A program made the position numbers and the translations under genes. The notes beneath the pieces are model-generated. The model was given only the letters and a program-made list of their open reading frames with translations, was not told the DNA's origin and ran no database searches. Source: Actinopolymorpha cephalotaxi (lineage in GTDB: Bacteria > Actinomycetota > Actinomycetes > Propionibacteriales > Actinopolymorphaceae). From it: DNA of 64,000 bases. The stretch lies in assembly GCF_013408535.1 (NCBI RefSeq), contig NZ_JACBZA010000001.1:6780850-6844849 (forward strand), read 5' to 3'. Below, piece after piece: positions 54,965 to 62,732 of the stretch (the stretch's first letter is position 1; the number at the start of each line of letters is the position of its first letter).

Positions 54965-55915
54965 GGGCGTGTCTCCCGAATGTCGGCCTTCCGGGCTGCG
55001 ATGGTTGACCGATGTCGCGTTCAGCCGTGCTGTCCGATGCCCAGTGGGAGCTGATCGAGCCCTTGATGCCGTCCTCGGACGGCAAGCGGGGCAACAGGTT
55101 TCGGGACCACCGCAGGATCGTCGAGGGTGTCGTGTACCGGTTCCGGACCGGCATCGCCTGGCGTGACCTGCCGGAGCGGTTCGGGCCGTGGCAGACGGTC
55201 TGGAAGCGGCATCGCCGGTTCTGCGGCGACGGCACTTGGGACCGGATCCACACCGCGCTGCTCGCGCACGCCGACGCGGCCGGTGACATCGACTGGTCGG
55301 TCAGCGTGGACTCGACGATCAACCGCGCGCACCAGCACGGCACCAACCTGACCAGGCCCGCCACTGGCACAGGGGGAACTGTCGAATCACACGAATCTGC
55401 GGATCGAGCCGGCTGACCACGCCATCGGCCGCTCCCGCGGAGGCCTGAGCACGAAGATTCACCACTTGTGCGACGGCAAGGGCCGCCCGCTCGTGCTGCT
55501 GCTCGGGCCCGGCCAGGCCAACGACTCGCCGATGTTCGCGAACCTGCTCAAGGCGATTCGCGTACCCAGGCAGGGTCGAGGGCGCCCGCGGACCCGACCC
55601 GACGCGGTCCTGGCGGACAAGGCGTACTCCTCCCGCGGCAACCGGGCGCTGCTGCGCTCCCGTGGCATCACCGCCGTGATCGCCGAACCGTCCGACCAGA
55701 CAGGAAACCGCAAACGCAAGGGCTCCAAGGGTGGCCGACCACCGACGTTCGACGCCGAGGCGTACAAGGGGCGCAACGTCATCGAGCGTTCTTTCAACGT
55801 CCTGAAGCAGTGGCGAGGCTTGGCCACCAGGTACGACAAGCTCGCCCTGACCTACCGCGGCGGCGTCGTACTCGGCGCGATCATCACCTGGCTACGCGAA
55901 CTGGGAGACACGCCC
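54965..55915 (+). mobile_element. IS5-family insertion sequence B, nested in IS256
   Basis: A 951-bp element with perfect 13-bp inverted ends GGGCGTGTCTCCC, flanked by TA (54963-54964 and 55916-55917). It shares the first nine end bases with element A but differs after that. It carries two transposase frames. Confidence 0.95.
55012..55416 (+). CDS. IS5-family transposase, first frame (element B)
   Basis: This 134-residue frame has the DUF4096 domain (AVLSDAQWELIEPLMPSSDG, YRFRTGIAWRDLPERFGPWQ) and the first catalytic Asp in WSVSVDSTINRAHQHGTNL. It ends in an alternative frame after a G-run near 55,371-55,375, where a frame change would join it to the second frame. Only ~45% or less of the residues appear shared with element A, so these are two different IS types. 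Confidence 0.88.
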   Translation: MSRSAVLSDAQWELIEPLMPSSDGKRGNRFRDHRRIVEGVVYRFRTGIAWRDLPERFGPWQTVWKRHRRFCGDGTWDRIHTALLAHADAAGDIDWSVSVDSTINRAHQHGTNLTRPATGTGGTVESHESADRAG

Positions 55916-55918
55916 TAG
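55394..55918 (+). CDS. IS5-family transposase, second frame (element B)
   Basis: The frame carries EPADHAIGRSRGGLSTKIHH, VLADKAYSSRGNRALLRSRG (second Asp) and KGRNVIERSFNVLKQWRGLA (catalytic Glu). The TAG stop at 55916-55918 is formed by the TA target duplication plus the next base, so the element's own sequence does not encode its stop. A clear start codon (GTG 55466) lies inside the domain, so expression by frameshift from the first frame is more likely. Confidence 0.85.
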   Translation, partial: NLRIEPADHAIGRSRGGLSTKIHHLCDGKGRPLVLLLGPGQANDSPMFANLLKAIRVPRQGRGRPRTRPDAVLADKAYSSRGNRALLRSRGITAVIAEPSDQTGNRKRKGSKGGRPPTFDAEAYKGRNVIERSFNVLKQWRGLATRYDKLALTYRGGVVLGAIITWLRELGDTP

Positions 55919-57102
55919 CTGCTGCGTCGCCGGACCTGCTGCGCGAGTTGTTGTCCACGTTCATCGACGCGCTGATGGGTGCCGAAGCCGACGCGGTCTG
56001 CGGCGCACCCTACGGGGTGGCCAGCCCGGACCGGACGAACTCCCGTAACGGCTACCGTCACCGTGACTTCGACACCCGCACCGGCACGATCGACGTGGCG
56101 ATCCCCAAGCTCCGCTCGGGTTCGTACTTCCCGGACTGGCTGCTGGAACGGCGCCGCCGGGCCGAACGGGCCCTGACGTCGGTGGTGGCGACCTGTTACC
56201 TGCTCGGGGTGTCGACGAGGCGGATGGAGAAACTCGTCGAACAACTCGGCATCACCCGCCTGTCCAAGTCCCAGGTCAGCGTGATGGCTGCGGAGCTGGA
56301 CGAGCAGGTGGAGGCGTTCCGCACCCGGCCCTTGGACGCCGGCCCCTACACGTTCGTCGCGATGGACGCCCTGGTGCTGAAGGTCCGTGAGGGTGGCCGG
56401 GTCGTCGGGGTGCACGCCCTCGTCGCGACCGGTGTCAACGCCGACGGACACCGAGAGATCCTCGGCATCGACGTCACCTCCGCCGAAGACGGCGCGGGCT
56501 GGCTGGGATTCCTGCGTGGGCTGGTCGCCCGCGGCCTGTCCGGTGTCGGGCTGGTGACCTCTGATGCCCACGCCGGCCTGGTCGCAGCGATCGGGGCGAC
56601 CCTGCCCGGCGCGGCCTGGCAGCGGTGCCGCACCCACTACGCCGCCAACCTGATGGCTGTGACCCCGAAGGCGTCCTGGCCGTGGGTGCGGACCCTGCTG
56701 CACTCGGTCTATGACCAGCCCGACGCCGCCGCGGTGCACGACCAGTTCAACCGCGTCCTGGACGCCTTGGGCGACAAGCTGCCCAAGGTCGCCGACCACC
56801 TCGAGGCCGCACGGCCCGACGTGCTCGCGTTCACCACGTTTCCCAAGCAGCTGTGGCGACAGATCTGGTCCAACAATCCCCAAGAACGGTTGAACCGCGA
56901 GATCCGCCGCCGCACCGACGTCGTCGGGATCTTCCCCGACCGCAACTCCCTCATCCGCCTCGTCGGAGCCGTCCTCGCCGAACAACACGACGAATGGATC
57001 GAAGGCCGCCGCTACCTCGGCCTGGACCTCCTCGCCAAAGCCCGCAACGACATCGTCTCCGAGGAGGTGACCCACACCGACCTCAAGGCGCTCAGCGCCT
57101 AA
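55918..57102 (+). pseudogene. IS256 transposase, remainder (codons 18-411)
   Basis: Continues exactly where the first 17 codons stop, in frame after the TA: AAASPDLLRELLSTFIDALM to the end LLAKARNDIVSEEVTHTDLK. The DDE residues are in FVAMDALVLKV, GLVTSDAHAGLVAAI and NPQERLNREIRRR. Everything except the 17-codon start is present, so only the IS5 insertion disables it. Open reading upstream through element B is accidental. Confidence 0.9.
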
Positions 57103-57219
57103 CCCACGAAGAGATCACGCGACACGACCGCTACACCACGCCAATGGACTTGACCCCAGACAGGCAAAGATGCAGGTCAGCAAGCGTGAAACTGACCATG
57201 GACGGCGTGGCGTCGCTCG

Positions 57220-57259
57220 TGTAATCGGGCGGTTAGGGTTCAAGTCCCCTCGCTGGCTC
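57220..57259 (+). other. Right attachment-site copy (3' half of tRNA-Thr)
   Basis: The 40-base copy of tRNA-Thr 41363-41403 with one G missing. It is followed by the same hairpin (57264-57302) and the same integrase start as at the left end, so it marks the boundary between the first island and an older element. Confidence 0.88.
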
Positions 57260-57328
57260 AACACGAAAGCCCAGGTCAGATGCCTTTTCTGGCCTGGGCT
57301 TCATCTTGCTCGGCACGGCCTGTTGTCA

Positions 57329-57450
57329 ATGGCTGCTGTCGATGAACCGCTCGCCGCACGGTTGCGAAGACGCGCGTGGAGGCGCACGAGGCCGAACCCC
57401 CAACACTCGCCGGCTACTGCCGCGCAGCTGAGACCCGTATCAGGCCACCA
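57329..57450 (+). pseudogene. Remnant of a second, deleted island integrase
   Basis: ATG 57329 starts AAVDEPLAARLRRRA, matching the N-terminus of the intact integrase at 41,473. The sequence then jumps, by an internal deletion of about 220 bp, to VEAHEAEPPTLAGYCRAAET, which corresponds to codons ~90 onward of the intact gene, and stops matching by ~57,450. Confidence 0.88.
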
Positions 57451-57517
57451 AACCCGCCAGCCCTCCGAGCTGCGGATTCTGCTTCCGGGAGCGCCAGGGC
57501 GATGTCATGATCACGCC

Positions 57518-58063
57518 ATGGACCAGCCCCGCCGGCGCGTATCCCACTCCGTCTGGATCGCCCTCGCCGTCGTCACCGCCGTCAGTGGCTGGTTCCTGTT
57601 GCTCGGCGGAGACGTGGTGAGCACCATCCGCGAGTCAGACCGTTCGAGTCGTGAGTACGTCGCCGACCAGCGCGACCAGGCAGAAGGCGTACCCATGGTG
57701 TTGCCGGTAACCCTCCCATCCGGGTACGACTCCGCGAGCAACTACGGCTACATCGATCTCAACGCCCCCGACGAACCCGGCGAGCCCGACGACACCCCAG
57801 CGCATGCTGACGCCCGCGAAGTGGGCTTCACGCCTACCGAAGGCGTCCAGGCGCGGGGAGGGCTCCCAGCTGTCCAGCTCTGCGTCGAGTACGCCGGTCC
57901 GAAGCCGGAGGCGGCGTGCCACGCCAGTCCACACGCCATCAAGCGACGCCACGGACGGACCATCGTCACCTTCTACGCCGCCAGTACCAGCGGCCAGGAC
58001 CTGTCCGGCTGGAAGTCCGTCGAACTCACCACCGACCTCGCCAAGGTGACCTGGCTGCACTGA
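57518..58063 (+). CDS. Membrane-anchored hypothetical protein
   Basis: This ~181-residue protein has one N-terminal membrane helix (SVWIALAVVTAVSGWFLLLG, residues ~10-29) and an extracellular domain rich in Pro/Asp/Glu. Two Cys (in VQLCVEYAG and EAACHASPH) could form a disulfide. The start is ATG 57518. No family recognised. It is cargo of the older, inner element between the att copies at 57,220 and 58,501. Confidence 0.65.
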   Translation: MDQPRRRVSHSVWIALAVVTAVSGWFLLLGGDVVSTIRESDRSSREYVADQRDQAEGVPMVLPVTLPSGYDSASNYGYIDLNAPDEPGEPDDTPAHADAREVGFTPTEGVQARGGLPAVQLCVEYAGPKPEAACHASPHAIKRRHGRTIVTFYAASTSGQDLSGWKSVELTTDLAKVTWLH

Positions 58064-58101
58064 GCGGGTCGGGCCACCCCACGGAAGGGCGATGCGCAGC
58101 G

Positions 58102-58353
58102 ATGAGTAGGACACCACTAGCAGTGCTGATCCTCGGCGCGATCGCCGCGGTGGCAGTCGCCGGGATCGTCGAACTCGCGTTTCTCGGCAACCCTCTTGCT
58201 GGCGTGGTCCTGCTGGTCCTCGCCGTCCTGGCACTCTTGCTTGCCCTCTTCGTCGCGATCCGCGAGCCTGACGAGGAACCCGGTGAGTCGGTTCAGACGC
58301 ACAGCGGAAGGATGGAGTGGAAGGCGCCGTCGCAACGCGACGACATCCGCTGA
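58102..58353 (+). CDS. Small two-TM hypothetical protein
   Basis: This 83-residue protein has two membrane helices (LAVLILGAIAAVAVAGIVEL and LAGVVLLVLAVLALLLALFV) and a charged C-terminal tail. It starts 38 bp after the membrane-anchored protein at 57,518-58,063 and probably shares its transcript. Function unknown. Confidence 0.6.
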   Translation: MSRTPLAVLILGAIAAVAVAGIVELAFLGNPLAGVVLLVLAVLALLLALFVAIREPDEEPGESVQTHSGRMEWKAPSQRDDIR

Positions 58354-58583
58354 GCAAGGCGAGCGTCCCACTTAACTCCCAGTTTGGACGCCCATCGACA
58401 CCGATCGACGGCAGACGACGCATATCGCCAGGCCGACGATCCGCCAAGCAGCGTTGACGATTGTCAGATATCGCAAGCTAAGACAACCCTCCGAGCCCAA
58501 GTCGGGCGGGTGGGGTTTCAGGTCCCCTCGCCGGCTCCCAGTAGGACACCAGGTTCCGCTGCGAGGATCCCGGCGTGGCGCCG
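58354..58583. other. Intergenic region containing the third tRNA-Thr remnant
   Basis: No gene seen. Bases 58501-58540 resemble the 3' end of the tRNA-Thr (GTCGGGCGG, GGTCCCCTCGCCGGCTCCCA) with several substitutions. Confidence 0.65.
58501..58540 (+). other. Degenerate third attachment-site copy
   Basis: About 40 bases aligned to tRNA-Thr 41367-41405 with roughly six differences, keeping TCCCCTCG and GGCTCC. It marks the outer edge of an older integrated element. Confidence 0.65.
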
Positions 58584-59879
58584 TCACGGCCCGCTGGTCA
58601 CCTGGATGCCGCGGGTGACGGTGAACATCCGCTCCCACGCGACGACGACCCCGCCAGTACGTGTCGCGTCCAGGCGCGGCGCCTCGCCGTTGGAACTGAT
58701 GGTGGCCGCGCTGCCGAACGTTCCGCCGCTACTGACTCTGGCCGTCTGAATGGTGTTGACCGTGCTGGCGGAATTGCGTCCCTGCCAGACCACTACGCCG
58801 TCGCCGTCGTCGTCGACGGCAAGGTCGGGTTCACGACCGATGCCGAGTTGGACGACCGACCCCACCGTGCCGGTACGGGTGATCCGGCGCGCGTGGAGAG
58901 CCGTCGCGTCGGTTCGGTCCCAGACGACGACAACATCGCCATCGAGGTCACTGGCGACCACGTGGTTCGACACCTCGTCGGTGGAGGGCGAGAGCGTCCG
59001 CGAGACCCCCAGATCGCCGACCGGCGACACCCCACGTGACCACAGCGCCGAATGGCCCGTAGCCGCGTCCCTCCGTCGGAAGGCGACGATGCCGTTGCCG
59101 TAGCGGTCGACCGCAACGCGGGCGCTGGAGTAGCCGTCGATCGGGCTGAGTGCCGGAGACGCCGTACGCACCAGGCTGTAGACGCCGGTCGAGGACAGCG
59201 TCCTGGCATAGATCGCGTTGTCGTCGGCCCAGCCGATGAGCGCGTCACCCTGGCGATCGATCGCCACGGCCGGCACGTCGGCATTGCGGGCCGTCCGGGT
59301 CAGCTGGGTGACCGACCCGGTGGTGCCGTCGCGGCGGAAGCGTCGGACCATCGGCCAGGAGGTTCCGTCGGAGCGGCGCTCGTTCCATACGACCAGCGCG
59401 TCGCCGTCGGAGTCGGTGGCGACATCGGCCAGGAACGCCCTGGGTGTGGCCGTCGACATCGCCAGCACCGGTCCGAGTACGCCGGTCCGGGACACCCTGC
59501 GGGCGTAGATGCGGTAGGTGTCACCGGCGTAGGCCTGCCACACCACGACCGCATCACCATCGTCGTCGAGGGCCACCCGGGGAGACTTCGGCACCTGGCC
59601 GCTCGGCGAGATCACCTTCGTCGAGCCGAGAACACCCGACCGAGACCGCTGCCGCACAAGTAGGCGGTACGTGTACGGGTAGGAGGTGGACACCTCCGTC
59701 CATGCCAGCAGCGTGTCGCCCTCACGGTCGACGCCGACCGCCGGGCTCGTCGCGTTCCAGGTCGACGACGAGACCGTGACCGGACTGCTGTACGCCGCGA
59801 ACGCCGGGTTTGCCCCCAGCACCATGACTGACGCGGCACCCGCCGCAACGAAACCTGAGATCCACCGACGCAGGACCAT
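58584..59879 (-). CDS. Secreted propeller-like repeat protein
   Basis: This 431-residue exported protein has a signal peptide ending FAAYSS. The mature part has about eight repeats of ~45 residues with the core VAVDxxGDAVVVW and IYARRxSRTGVLG, the pattern of a beta-propeller or beta-solenoid-like surface protein. The Asp/Gly pairs recall Asp-box or calcium-binding turns. No enzyme site is seen. Start complement ATG 59877-59879. It is the first host-like gene after the island. Confidence 0.75.
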   Translation of the reverse strand: MVLRRWISGFVAAGAASVMVLGANPAFAAYSSPVTVSSSTWNATSPAVGVDREGDTLLAWTEVSTSYPYTYRLLVRQRSRSGVLGSTKVISPSGQVPKSPRVALDDDGDAVVVWQAYAGDTYRIYARRVSRTGVLGPVLAMSTATPRAFLADVATDSDGDALVVWNERRSDGTSWPMVRRFRRDGTTGSVTQLTRTARNADVPAVAIDRQGDALIGWADDNAIYARTLSSTGVYSLVRTASPALSPIDGYSSARVAVDRYGNGIVAFRRRDAATGHSALWSRGVSPVGDLGVSRTLSPSTDEVSNHVVASDLDGDVVVVWDRTDATALHARRITRTGTVGSVVQLGIGREPDLAVDDDGDGVVVWQGRNSASTVNTIQTARVSSGGTFGSAATISSNGEAPRLDATRTGGVVVAWERMFTVTRGIQVTSGP

Positions 59880-59979
59880 CGTGTCCCAACCCCTTCACTG
59901 GCGCGTGAGCGGGCACAGCATCCCACTGTCCGTGCCCAGCCGGAACAACGACCTGGCGACCACCGCGCCTCGCGGTTCG

Positions 59980-60705
59980 TCAGGTGGTGGGGATGACCTG
60001 GAAGACCTCGGCCAGGCGGCCCGCGGGAAGCCCGGCGCCGAGCGCGGCCTTGTCAGCCGTCTCGTGAACTCGCTGGGCGAGGTCGTCGAGATGCCCCGTC
60101 TGGCTGCCGTGCGCGCGAAGCGCCGCCACCCTGACGTCGACGTTGTCGGTGATGTCGACGTACGCATTCGGGTCGGCGGCGCCCATCAGCCATGCCTGCG
60201 ACGCACGCCACGGCTGGAAGCCTTCGTCGTCATGAAGCTCGGGATGGATGAAGCGGTTGGCGGCATCGGGATAGATCGCGCACAGCGTGGCTTCGCCGAC
60301 CGCGCGGTGGTCGGGGTGGTTGCTGCGGATGGAGTCCCGGGTTCGTTCCGGTGCCCAGGTGAGTACGAGGTCGGGCCGGACCCGCCTGATCTGCCGTGCG
60401 ATGTCGCGCCGGAGCGCGAGCGTGACCTCCACCCGGCTGTCGGAGTAGCCGAGGAACGTGACGTCGCGGACTCCGAGTTCGCGTGCGGCCGCGCGGGCTT
60501 CTGCCTGCCGGACGGCGGCCACCTGGTCCCGGGGAGTCTGGCCGAGTTGGCCGGCGTCCCCGTTGGTCACGATGCAGATGGCGACCTCGAGCCCGGCGCG
60601 CGTCCAACCGGCGATCGTTCCACCCGCGAGGAAGTCCAGGTCATCCGGATGCGCTGCGACAGCCAGCACCCGGGTGACATCGCGTACTTCGGTTCGGTCG
60701 TCCAC
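59980..60705 (-). CDS. PIG-L family N-acetyl-hydrolase
   Basis: This 241-residue protein has the zinc motif AAHPDDLDF (HPDD) with the later His in SNHPDHRAVGEA. The family includes MshB and Mca of mycothiol metabolism, and LmbE proteins that deacetylate GlcNAc-like sugars. It lacks the full MshB-specific surroundings, so a general deacetylase of a small glycoconjugate is the safer call. The start is GTG at complement 60703-60705. Confidence 0.88.
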   Translation of the reverse strand: MDDRTEVRDVTRVLAVAAHPDDLDFLAGGTIAGWTRAGLEVAICIVTNGDAGQLGQTPRDQVAAVRQAEARAAARELGVRDVTFLGYSDSRVEVTLALRRDIARQIRRVRPDLVLTWAPERTRDSIRSNHPDHRAVGEATLCAIYPDAANRFIHPELHDDEGFQPWRASQAWLMGAADPNAYVDITDNVDVRVAALRAHGSQTGHLDDLAQRVHETADKAALGAGLPAGRLAEVFQVIPTT

Positions 60706-60797
60706 GCGCCCACCATGGCATCGGTGGTCGTCCGTTGTCGACGGCTCGTGACTCGCCGTGGACGGGCTCCGGCGAGGCCCGGCGTTAAGCTCGCGCC

Positions 60798-61301
60798 ATG
60801 GCCGAGTACCCGCCGATGGCGCTGCACCTGGAGACCGAGCGGCTGACGATGCGCCCGTGGACCCTCGACCATGCCGCCGCTCTTCGTGAGCTCCATGCCG
60901 AACGAGGTGGCGGTACGCCGGCGATCGAGGACGTACGCGAGATCATCGCGAAGCAACTCGCCGAGGTCGAGCGGACAGGCCTTGCGCTGCTGCCCATCCG
61001 GCGCCGCGACGTCGGTGACTTCATCGGATACTGCGGGCTCCTCGTCGGCCGGTCCACCGTCGAAGAGCCCGAGATCGCGTACGAGTTGTTCCAGCGCGTG
61101 CACGGGAAAGGCTATGCGACCGAGGCGGCCAGGGCTGTTGTCGACGCCGCGATCGCAACGGGTCGGAAGCGGCTCTGGTCGACTGTGGGTCCGTGGAACA
61201 CACCGTCCTTCCGGGTCCTCGAGAAGCTCGGCTTCGAGCGCAGCCACGTCGCGACCGACGACCGCGGCGAACATGTGTGGCTCACCCGCGAACTGCCGTG
61301 A
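60798..61301 (+). CDS. GNAT family N-acetyltransferase (RimJ/RimL type)
   Basis: This 167-residue protein has the RimJ/RimL pattern: LETERLTMRPWTLDHAAALR at the start, GLLVGRSTVEEPEIAYELF, and the acetyl-CoA-binding QRVHGKGYATEAARAVVDAA. The C-terminal NTPSFRVLEKLGFERSH is typical. It would acetylate a protein N-terminus, antibiotic or metabolite; substrate is unknown. It is divergent from the PIG-L gene. Confidence 0.9.
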   Translation: MAEYPPMALHLETERLTMRPWTLDHAAALRELHAERGGGTPAIEDVREIIAKQLAEVERTGLALLPIRRRDVGDFIGYCGLLVGRSTVEEPEIAYELFQRVHGKGYATEAARAVVDAAIATGRKRLWSTVGPWNTPSFRVLEKLGFERSHVATDDRGEHVWLTRELP

Positions 61302-61438
61302 GCGGACGCCGTTCGCGAAGAGCAACGAGTGCGAACACCAAGCCACCACACAGGTAACTCCACGACTCGTCACAGGTACGAGACGGATCGTTTCCTCCGT
61401 AGAGCCGCCGTCTGGGCGGTGACATTTCAGGAGGAACG

Positions 61439-61891
61439 ATGAACGAACGAGTCAGGAGCCACGGCCGGATCGCTCGATGGGTAGGCGCAGCGAGCCTGTT
61501 GGCCGCCGGGGCCGTCGGCGGAGGGCTGGTCGCCGGCGCGCTGTCGGCGAACGCCGCAACGAACGCCAACGTGAATAGCACCAGTACCACCGCGGTCGCC
61601 GACGGCAACTCGCCGCCGACTCCGACCAACGAGGGCGAGCAGCGCGCAGGATTTCCCCCACACGGCACGGCAGCCCACGAGGCACTGGAGAAGCCGGTCA
61701 CCGGCTCCAACGCCACCAAGGCGAAGGCCGTCGCCGTCAAGGCCGTTGGCAGCGGTACCGCCGGAGCGGTGACCACCGACGCGTCCGGCAACGGATACGA
61801 GGTCACGGTCACCAAGTCCGACGGGTCGAAGACGGAGATACATCTGGACCAGTCGTTCGACGTCATCGACCACGGCCGACCCGGCAGGTGA
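61439..61891 (+). CDS. Small exported PepSY-like protein
   Basis: This 150-residue protein begins with a signal sequence or membrane segment (ARWVGAASLLAAGAVGGGLVAG). The C-terminal ~60 residues have a PepSY-like pattern (KAKAVAVKAVGSGTAGAV, then GYEVTVTKSDGSKTEIHLDQ). The Asn/Thr-rich linker suggests an extracellular or wall location. A GGAGGA ribosome-binding site is 6 bp before ATG 61439. Function unknown. Confidence 0.75.
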   Translation: MNERVRSHGRIARWVGAASLLAAGAVGGGLVAGALSANAATNANVNSTSTTAVADGNSPPTPTNEGEQRAGFPPHGTAAHEALEKPVTGSNATKAKAVAVKAVGSGTAGAVTTDASGNGYEVTVTKSDGSKTEIHLDQSFDVIDHGRPGR

Positions 61892-61957
61892 GGGCGGCGG
61901 ACGGGGGCGCGCCGTGCCGCCCCCGTCCAGCCGAATGCAGCCGTTGGTCCCGGGCCC

Positions 61958-62728
61958 TCACCCAGGGACGTCACTCAGGATCGCCAGACAGAGCAGCCGA
62001 TCATCCGATCCTCTGTCGTTCAGGTCAGCGATCCTCTGCACCTGGAACCCAGCCAACCGAACGCGTTCATCCAGTTCCGCGTGAGTCCACGGGCGCATCG
62101 TGAAGTCGTAGACGGCAAGGCGTGGTGGCCCGGAAGCGGCACGTAGTTCGTGTTGCTCGTGAATGTAGAGGAGACCGTGCTCGAACCTTCCGTCGGCTCT
62201 GAAGGTCAGCGTCCCGCGCGGAGTGTCGATCACCTTCTCCAGGCGGAAGTTGTCTCTGTAGCGACGTTCGGATCCGTCCTGGTCCCTGACATCGAGGACG
62301 ACGGCGCCGCCTGTTCGCACGTGTGCGGCGAAGTTGTCCAGTACGGCTTGCCGATCCTCGTCCCTGATCAGGTCATTGAGTACGCCGCGGCACACGATGC
62401 CGTCGTAACGTCTTCCCAGGTTGAGTTCACGGAGGTCTGCGACCTGAGCATCGGCCCCCGGCAGCCGCTCGACAGCTTGCGAGAGCAGTTCAGGTGAGCC
62501 ATCCACCAGGTCGACGTCGTAGCCACGCGCGTGGAAGGCCGCGGCGTAGCGGCCCGTCCCGCAGCCGGCGTCGAGCAGTTTCGCGCCCAGTCCGATGCCA
62601 ACCGAATCAAGGGCTGCGCAAGCTTCCGCGACCCATGATCCCTCCGGAGTGGCGACAACCTGGTCGTACGCCCACCCGAAGTCCCCATAGAAAGGTCGGG
62701 CGCTTCCTCCGGAGACGGAACGAGACAC
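61958..62728 (-). CDS. Class I SAM-dependent methyltransferase
   Basis: This 256-residue protein has motif I LLDAGCGTGRYAAAF, an acidic motif II at VDLVDGSPELLSQAVE, and LNLGRRYDGIVCRGVLNDLI. The C-terminal strands are normal for a Rossmann methyltransferase acting on a small molecule. It lies 4 bp downstream of the serine hydrolase gene and is probably co-transcribed with it. Substrate unknown. Confidence 0.9.
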   Translation of the reverse strand: MSRSVSGGSARPFYGDFGWAYDQVVATPEGSWVAEACAALDSVGIGLGAKLLDAGCGTGRYAAAFHARGYDVDLVDGSPELLSQAVERLPGADAQVADLRELNLGRRYDGIVCRGVLNDLIRDEDRQAVLDNFAAHVRTGGAVVLDVRDQDGSERRYRDNFRLEKVIDTPRGTLTFRADGRFEHGLLYIHEQHELRAASGPPRLAVYDFTMRPWTHAELDERVRLAGFQVQRIADLNDRGSDDRLLCLAILSDVPG

Positions 62729-62732
62729 CTGG

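Larger units (their letters stand above)
54848..57137 (+). mobile_element. IS256-family insertion sequence, interrupted by IS5-family element B
   Basis: The ends share imperfect inverted repeats (TGTAGGGCGGTCATCGCGTG at the left; complement of CGCGACACGACCGCTACAC at the right). With the nested IS5-family insert removed it is about 1.34 kb and holds one 411-residue transposase. Ends are approximate, and no target duplication was found. Confidence 0.8.

Noticed and set aside
55468-57102. A 544-codon transposase ORF starting inside element B
   Set aside because: The first ~150 codons are an out-of-frame reading of the IS5-family element; the real IS256 protein begins at 54914 and is split.
57200-57219. 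GCGTGGCG before the right att core as a possible 5' tRNA remnant
   Set aside because: Only eight matching bases without the D-arm; could be chance in a GC-rich sequence.
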